A DNA stretch of 64,000 bases from Aureliella helgolandensis (GTDB lineage: Bacteria > Planctomycetota > Planctomycetia > Pirellulales > Pirellulaceae). This document shows positions 62,630 to 64,000 of this stretch, one piece after another; the first letter of the stretch is position 1; the number at the start of each line of letters is the position of its first letter. Location: NCBI RefSeq assembly GCF_007752135.1, contig NZ_CP036298.1, positions 4,278,001-4,342,000 of the forward strand. Reading direction: 5' to 3'. The notes under the pieces are model-generated. The model was not told where the DNA came from and searched no databases. It saw nothing but the letters and a program-made list of their open reading frames with translations. A program made the translations under genes and the position numbers.

Positions 62630-63946
62630 TCAACGCTCGACCTGGTCGACGATCTCCAGTCGCACTCGTTGCACCATGCGTTTGGTGGCTTTCAGGACGG
62701 TGATGAGAATTCCGTTAATCTCAACCTGTGTACCAACTTGCGGAATTTCGGACAGGCGATGGATGACCAGGCCACCCACGGTGTCGTAGTCGTCTGACTC
62801 GGGCAGATCAATCCCGAGCAACTTACCGATACTTTCGATCTGGACTTTGCCTTCCGCTTCGATTTGATGCGTTGCTTCGTCATAAACTAAATCGCTATCT
62901 TCTTCCGTATCGAGTTCATCGGCAATCTCCCCGACAATCTCTTCCAACGCATCTTCAATGGTTACGACTCCCACAAATTGCTGGTATTCATCCACGACAA
63001 TCGCCATGTGATTGCGATTGTGCAGAAAGACGCGCAACAGTTCATCAACGGTTTTATTGCCGGGGATGAACCAAGGCTTTCGCAAAATGCCTTCGAGCGT
63101 ATCGGGGCCTGGGGAGAAGTTGGTCGACGCCAGCGCACTCAACAGATCTTTAACGAACAGAATGCCAATGATCTGATCTTTCGTTTCGCGATAGACCGGC
63201 AGTCGCGTCCGCCCACAATCGGCAACATGCCTCACCACCTCTTCCCAGGGCTGATCGACATCGATGGCATCCACTAGACTACGCGGAGTCATGATTTCTT
63301 CGACATCATTCTCGTCCAGATCCATAATGCCTTGGATCATCTCGGGCACGCCCTGCGAAAACACACCGTCGCGCTGGCCAGCGGCAACCATCGTCCTGAT
63401 TTCGTCCTCCAGCATCTCCTCTTCAAACTGCTCATCATCAGGCTCATCGCTGAGACGCTGCCCCACCCAAGAAAAAACCTCTCCCAGTCCTACCACGGGA
63501 CGAGTGAGTACGGCTACGCCATACCACAAGGGCCACGTGTGATACAGGAACAACGAAGAACTGTAGCGGACGACAATTCTGGGTAGCCATAGTCCCGCCA
63601 AAGTCAGCAGAACCAACCAGCTAATCACCCACATCAAGAGGGTCGCTGGGCTCACATCGGCCGAGAGTCTACCGTCGAAGTGTGTCACTTCGCCCGTGGT
63701 GTAGAACCATGCTCCCGCGGCCAGGGATCCGATCACTAAGCCGAACAGCAAGAGATATTGAGCGGTCGTTGAGGCTTGATCGAGGTTATCCAGAATGTGC
63801 CCAAAGCGTTCGGGCTGTCGGCGGAGTCTGCTGTAAGCCTCTAACTTGCGACCATTGAAATTTTCAAGCACGTGCAGGCCAAGGCCACCGAGCAAAGTCA
63901 GCGCCCAGCAGATACACATCAGCATTCCCAGCCAAGTGATACTCAT
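62630..63946 (-). CDS. CorC/HlyC family protein with CBS pair
   Basis: A 438-residue membrane protein of the CNNM/CorC (hemolysin C) family. The N-terminal third has about four hydrophobic segments (DUF21-like). Two CBS domains (about 195-325) follow, with MTPRSLVDAIDVD and NHMAIVVDEYQQFVGVVTIEDALEEIVGEI, then the CorC_HlyC C-terminal domain. Members move Mg2+ or other divalent ions and sense nucleotides through CBS. ATG 63946 follows a TTG at 63949; GAAAAG lies just upstream. It converges with the third sulfatase. Confidence 0.92.
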   Translation of the reverse strand: MSITWLGMLMCICWALTLLGGLGLHVLENFNGRKLEAYSRLRRQPERFGHILDNLDQASTTAQYLLLFGLVIGSLAAGAWFYTTGEVTHFDGRLSADVSPATLLMWVISWLVLLTLAGLWLPRIVVRYSSSLFLYHTWPLWYGVAVLTRPVVGLGEVFSWVGQRLSDEPDDEQFEEEMLEDEIRTMVAAGQRDGVFSQGVPEMIQGIMDLDENDVEEIMTPRSLVDAIDVDQPWEEVVRHVADCGRTRLPVYRETKDQIIGILFVKDLLSALASTNFSPGPDTLEGILRKPWFIPGNKTVDELLRVFLHNRNHMAIVVDEYQQFVGVVTIEDALEEIVGEIADELDTEEDSDLVYDEATHQIEAEGKVQIESIGKLLGIDLPESDDYDTVGGLVIHRLSEIPQVGTQVEINGILITVLKATKRMVQRVRLEIVDQVER

Positions 63947-64000
63947 CAATCTTTTCAGTAACTAGTACGAAATATTATCCCAACGGTCCAGCAATTCGGC

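Overview
The window reads as chromosome of a planctomycete, most likely of the Pirellulaceae. The evidence is the set of lineage-typical genes: a PSCyt1/DUF1549/DUF1553 protein, a DUF1501 protein with a twin-arginine leader, three secreted sulfatases, a ThuA-like protein, a Ser/Thr kinase with a built-in extracytoplasmic sensor, paired di-heme cytochrome c proteins, and many large secreted proteins of unknown function. Species cannot be named from sequence reading alone. I found no rRNA, tRNA, CRISPR array, transposase or phage gene. The gene at the left edge is cut by the window; the last gene is complete.

Layout. 1-577: 5' part of an unknown acidic protein. 1167-7231: a tight three-gene unit encoding an MMPL lipid-type exporter, glutamine synthetase I and an acyl-CoA/AMP ligase. 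7291-10055: DUF2752 membrane protein and a sensor kinase. 10502-13379: MauG-type di-heme peroxidase and the DUF1501 protein. 13750-16041: zinc-ribbon membrane protein, a small conserved-looking protein, and a STAS antagonist plus RsbW-like kinase pair (partner switching). 16209-19901: MutL behind an orphan sigma-54 response regulator. 20278-25099: AroH chorismate mutase with an unknown partner, then a 974-residue secreted protein lying inside a perfect 24-bp inverted repeat. 25437-31881: class C beta-lactamase-like hydrolase, PhoD-like phosphatase and three unknown proteins. 32034-39986: esterase-esterase-SMP30 fusion, di-heme propeller protein, and a NatA/NatB-type ABC exporter whose permease is fused to a CPBP protease. 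40564-42924: HAMP-like fragment and a TadE/TadG/TadE set. 43157-54586: ThuA, sulfatase, TPR-like membrane protein, S41 protease, PSD1 protein, second sulfatase, zinc-ribbon protein. 54958-57450: a free-standing GyrB-type TOPRIM protein, a small charged protein and a fatty acid desaturase. 58007-63946: nucleoside hydrolase, trpD, SpoU methyltransferase, third sulfatase and a CorC/HlyC-type CBS protein.

How it fits together. Much of the window serves the cell surface and uptake of polymers: sulfatases, esterases, phosphatase, secreted cytochromes and proteases. A second theme is lipids (MMPL, acyl ligase, desaturase). Housekeeping genes (glnA, mutL, aroH, trpD, a SpoU enzyme) are interspersed. 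The least expected items are the isolated C-terminal half of GyrB with all metal-binding acidic residues kept, the MMPL-glnA-ligase unit, and the family of short intergenic repeats around 21.9-22.1 kb and 25.3 kb.
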